From Duganella guangzhouensis (lineage in GTDB: Bacteria > Pseudomonadota > Gammaproteobacteria > Burkholderiales > Burkholderiaceae_D): 57,549 nt of DNA. The stretch spans positions 1 through 57,549 of the forward strand of contig NZ_WKJK01000027.1 in NCBI RefSeq assembly GCF_009674535.1. The letters run 5' to 3'. Positions 55,360-57,549 of this stretch are shown piece by piece; the stretch's first letter is position 1; each line of letters opens with the position of its first letter. Below the pieces are notes generated by a model that made no database searches, was not told the DNA's origin, and saw only the letters and a list, made by a program, of their open reading frames with translations. The translations under genes were made by a program, and so were the position numbers.

Positions 55360-57497
55360 CGGCATAAACGTAACAAGGTTGACAGCGTCGCCAGCGACGC
55401 GGTGCGTGATTCGGTCCCGCCGGCGCCATACTTCAGCATACCGTACAGGTGCAAAAATTGGTCCATGGCAGCGTGTTTTTCCGCGCTGGCCGGCATATCG
55501 CGCAAGCGTGCCGCGTAGCTGTGCGGTCCCTCGGCCGGGCGGCGCGCATAACCGTGGCGCGCCTGCTGCCGGCAAAAGCGCTGGTACAGCCGCGCCAGCG
55601 CATCGACCGGCGGTTGCGCGCGGCGCCGCCGCAGTGCGTACAGCAAGCCTGCCACCCCTAGCGCGGCCAGCGCGCTGCGGCCGTTGGCGAAGCTGCTGCC
55701 TAGTTCTTCAAGGAAACTTCGCTGCCTATCGGGATTGTAATCCAGTACCCATTGATTCCAAGAATTATTCAACGCGTTGTAGCCGTATCTGAGTTGCGCC
55801 AGCCACGATTGCGGGTCGTTTTGCAGTTCGATCAGCGGGCCGAGGCCGAAGGTGGCCGGGCGCGGCAAGGCGCGCGCCAGATTGCGCTGGATGCGGTCGG
55901 GGGCGATGGCGGCGGTGGGGTCGACCCGCTGCCAGCCATCCTGTGCGGTCCAGAACTCGGCCCAGGCGTGGGCATCGGACTGGCGCACCACCAGATAACC
56001 GTCGACCGGATTGCGCTCGCCGCCCTGGTAGCCGGTGACCACGCGCGCCGGCACGCCCATGGCGCGCATCAGCACCACGTAGGCGCCGGCGTAGTGTTCG
56101 CAAAAGCCGGCGCGGGTGCTGAACAGGAAATCGTCGACGGCGTCGCGGCCGGTCAGTGGCGGTTCCAGCGTGTAGCTGTAATGGTCGGCGCGGAAGCGGG
56201 CCAGCACGAGGTCGCTGAGCTGACGTGCGCGCCGGGCTGCGTCCGGGCCGGGCGCCGGGCGGAGGTCGGCGGCGCCGGCCGTGGCGGTGTCCGGCGTGGC
56301 GGCGGCGGTGCGCTGCGGATCGCCGGGCGCGGCGGCGGCCAACTGGCGGGCCAGCGCCAGCGTGCGCGGGTTGTAGCCGGCCGGCAGTTCCAGCCATCGC
56401 GCCATGCGCTCGGGGCGCTCGCCGGTTTGCAGGCGGTAATCGAGGTAGGCGGCGGCATCGTAGCGCACGCGCTGGCTGACCGGATCGACGGTGAACACTT
56501 CCATCTCGTCGGTATCGCGCAGCCGATGGCCGGGCAGGTGCAGTGCCGGTGACGCCAGCTCCAGCAGTGGCAGCCAGCGGGTGTTGCTGGCCTCCAGCGT
56601 GGTTTCGTAGCGGACCGGCACGCCGCGCGCCTGAATCGCCACCTCCAGCCGCTGCAGGCCGCGCCGGCGCGGCACGCGGGTCCAGGTGCGGCCGTCGTAA
56701 TCGCCCAGCACGATGCTGCGCCAGTACAGCTGCGGCTTGGCCGGCACCGCGCCGCTGAAGCGCACCCGGAACGCGATCTCGTCCGACTGCGCCAAGCTCG
56801 ACAGCGTGCCCGGCGCCATGGTGTCGCTGAGGCCGGTCTTGCCGCCCAGCGCGTCGCCCGGCAAGCCCCACAGCGGCCCCTGGATGCGCGGGAAGCCGAC
56901 AAACAGCTGCAGCGCCAGCGGCGCCGCCAGCGCGCACAGCGTGGCGGCGCTGCGCAGACGGCGCGTCAGCGGCGGCACCGCGCCGGTGTACTGGAACGAT
57001 AGCTGGGCGGTCAGCAACACCACCAGCGTGAGCGCGGCCCACAGCGCGCTGGCCATCGATTGCGAGTACAGGAACTGCGTCAGCAGCACGAAAAAGCTGA
57101 GGAAGACGGCGACGAACAGATCGCGCCGGGCGTGCATTTCCAGCAGCTTGAAAGTCAATAGCAAGGTCAGCATGGCGACCCCGGCGTCGCGGCCCAACAG
57201 GGTGCGGAAGCTCAGGTAGACCCCGGCCATCGCCGCCAGCGCGATCGGCAGCAGCAGCCACACCGGCGGCATGCGCTTGCCGAGCCAGGTCAGCGTGGCG
57301 CGCCACAGCAGCGTGACGCAACTGAGCGCGCCGATCCACGGCGGCAGATGCGCGAAATGCGGCGCCAGCACCATCAGCGCGGCGACCAGCAACAGCAGCG
57401 TGTCCGATTTGTCGCGCGTCAGCCGCAGCGCCAGCCGTGCGGCCAGCCCGCCGCTGCCGGGGCGCGTCGCGGATGATGCGCCACCCGCGCCTGCCAT
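55356..57497 (-). CDS. TgpA-like transglutaminase-core membrane protein (start uncertain, may extend past window end)
   Basis: About 713 residues. N-terminal membrane helices (DTLLLLVAALMVLAPHFAHL onward; about six) are followed by a DUF3488-type periplasmic part and a transglutaminase-like domain with Cys in TRAGFCEHYAGAYVVLMRAM, GVPARVVTGYQGG, His in SDAHAWAEFW and Asp in RVDPTAAIAP. A last helix and a cytosolic tail end it. Family TgpA of Pseudomonas is a periplasmic transglutaminase important for growth. Here ATG 57497 is taken; a GTG at 57509 and an open frame to the window edge leave earlier starts possible. Coupled to mltB. Confidence 0.85.
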   Translation of the reverse strand: MAGAGGASSATRPGSGGLAARLALRLTRDKSDTLLLLVAALMVLAPHFAHLPPWIGALSCVTLLWRATLTWLGKRMPPVWLLLPIALAAMAGVYLSFRTLLGRDAGVAMLTLLLTFKLLEMHARRDLFVAVFLSFFVLLTQFLYSQSMASALWAALTLVVLLTAQLSFQYTGAVPPLTRRLRSAATLCALAAPLALQLFVGFPRIQGPLWGLPGDALGGKTGLSDTMAPGTLSSLAQSDEIAFRVRFSGAVPAKPQLYWRSIVLGDYDGRTWTRVPRRRGLQRLEVAIQARGVPVRYETTLEASNTRWLPLLELASPALHLPGHRLRDTDEMEVFTVDPVSQRVRYDAAAYLDYRLQTGERPERMARWLELPAGYNPRTLALARQLAAAAPGDPQRTAAATPDTATAGAADLRPAPGPDAARRARQLSDLVLARFRADHYSYTLEPPLTGRDAVDDFLFSTRAGFCEHYAGAYVVLMRAMGVPARVVTGYQGGERNPVDGYLVVRQSDAHAWAEFWTAQDGWQRVDPTAAIAPDRIQRNLARALPRPATFGLGPLIELQNDPQSWLAQLRYGYNALNNSWNQWVLDYNPDRQRSFLEELGSSFANGRSALAALGVAGLLYALRRRRAQPPVDALARLYQRFCRQQARHGYARRPAEGPHSYAARLRDMPASAEKHAAMDQFLHLYGMLKYGAGGTESRTASLATLSTLLRLCR

Positions 57498-57549
57498 AGC
57501 CCCGTCCACGCTCGCCGCAGCGTCGCCCGAGCCCGCGCCGGTGCTGCCA

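Overview
The window reads as chromosomal DNA of a high-GC betaproteobacterium of the order Burkholderiales, most likely family Oxalobacteraceae (Massilia/Duganella-like). The evidence is the gene order ompA / gyrA-serC-pheA-hisC-tyrA-aroA-cmk-rpsA-ihfB-lapA-lapB-ugd-hldE1-comEA-...-cysM, a beta-type tmRNA tag (ANDNSYALAA), a PEP-CTERM protein and several small family-typical proteins. The taxonomic call is inference; no 16S rRNA or tRNA gene is present.

Layout. 1-5 kb: end of an Ala-rich membrane protein, a PLP aminotransferase, a FliT-like chaperone, an HDOD protein, a decayed copy of a RAMA-like gene, a methyltransferase and a CsbD stress protein. 4.8-9.8 kb: dipeptidyl peptidase IV, a MATE exporter and two secreted beta/gamma-crystallin-like proteins. 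9.8-17.3 kb: cbpA-cbpM, a LysR regulator divergent from azoR, a nicotinamidase-like hydrolase coupled to pncB, a TetR/ABM-monooxygenase cluster and a hendecad-repeat coiled-coil membrane protein. 17.4-21.2 kb: ssrA (tmRNA), followed by a 1.3-kb relic of an integrative element. The relic has a duplicated ssrA 3' end, paired GGGGGTA arm repeats at both ends, an integrase stump, and an IS21 relic with a 15-bp inverted repeat. It is followed by an S10 carboxypeptidase bracketed by ~95-bp direct repeats.

21.2-29.5 kb: a Ser/Asn-rich PEP-CTERM protein; a carboxymuconolactone-decarboxylase-like gene with its ECF41 sigma factor, each preceded by a perfect TGTCACA-N16-CGTC promoter; metY; a tandem pair of unknown proteins whose C-terminal halves resemble GIY-YIG nucleases; gph-ubiG; and ompA. 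29.9-45 kb: the large housekeeping block for DNA topology, Ser/Phe/Tyr/His/chorismate synthesis, ribosomal S1, IHF and LPS assembly and precursors. 45-57.5 kb: comEA, a 54-residue small ORF with a lipoprotein, an MBL-fold/polysaccharide-deacetylase pair, a class II Fic protein, the intact RAMA-like gene, a cyclic-nucleotide-binding/thioredoxin-reductase fusion without the redox CxxC, cysM, a small HTH protein with a long AT-rich upstream region, MltB and a transglutaminase-core membrane protein cut by, or starting very near, the window end.

Most genes are ordinary core genes. The accessory signals most worth a second look are the ssrA island relic, the repeat-bracketed carboxypeptidase, the self-regulating and apparently leaderless ECF41 module, and the tandem GIY-YIG-like paralogues.
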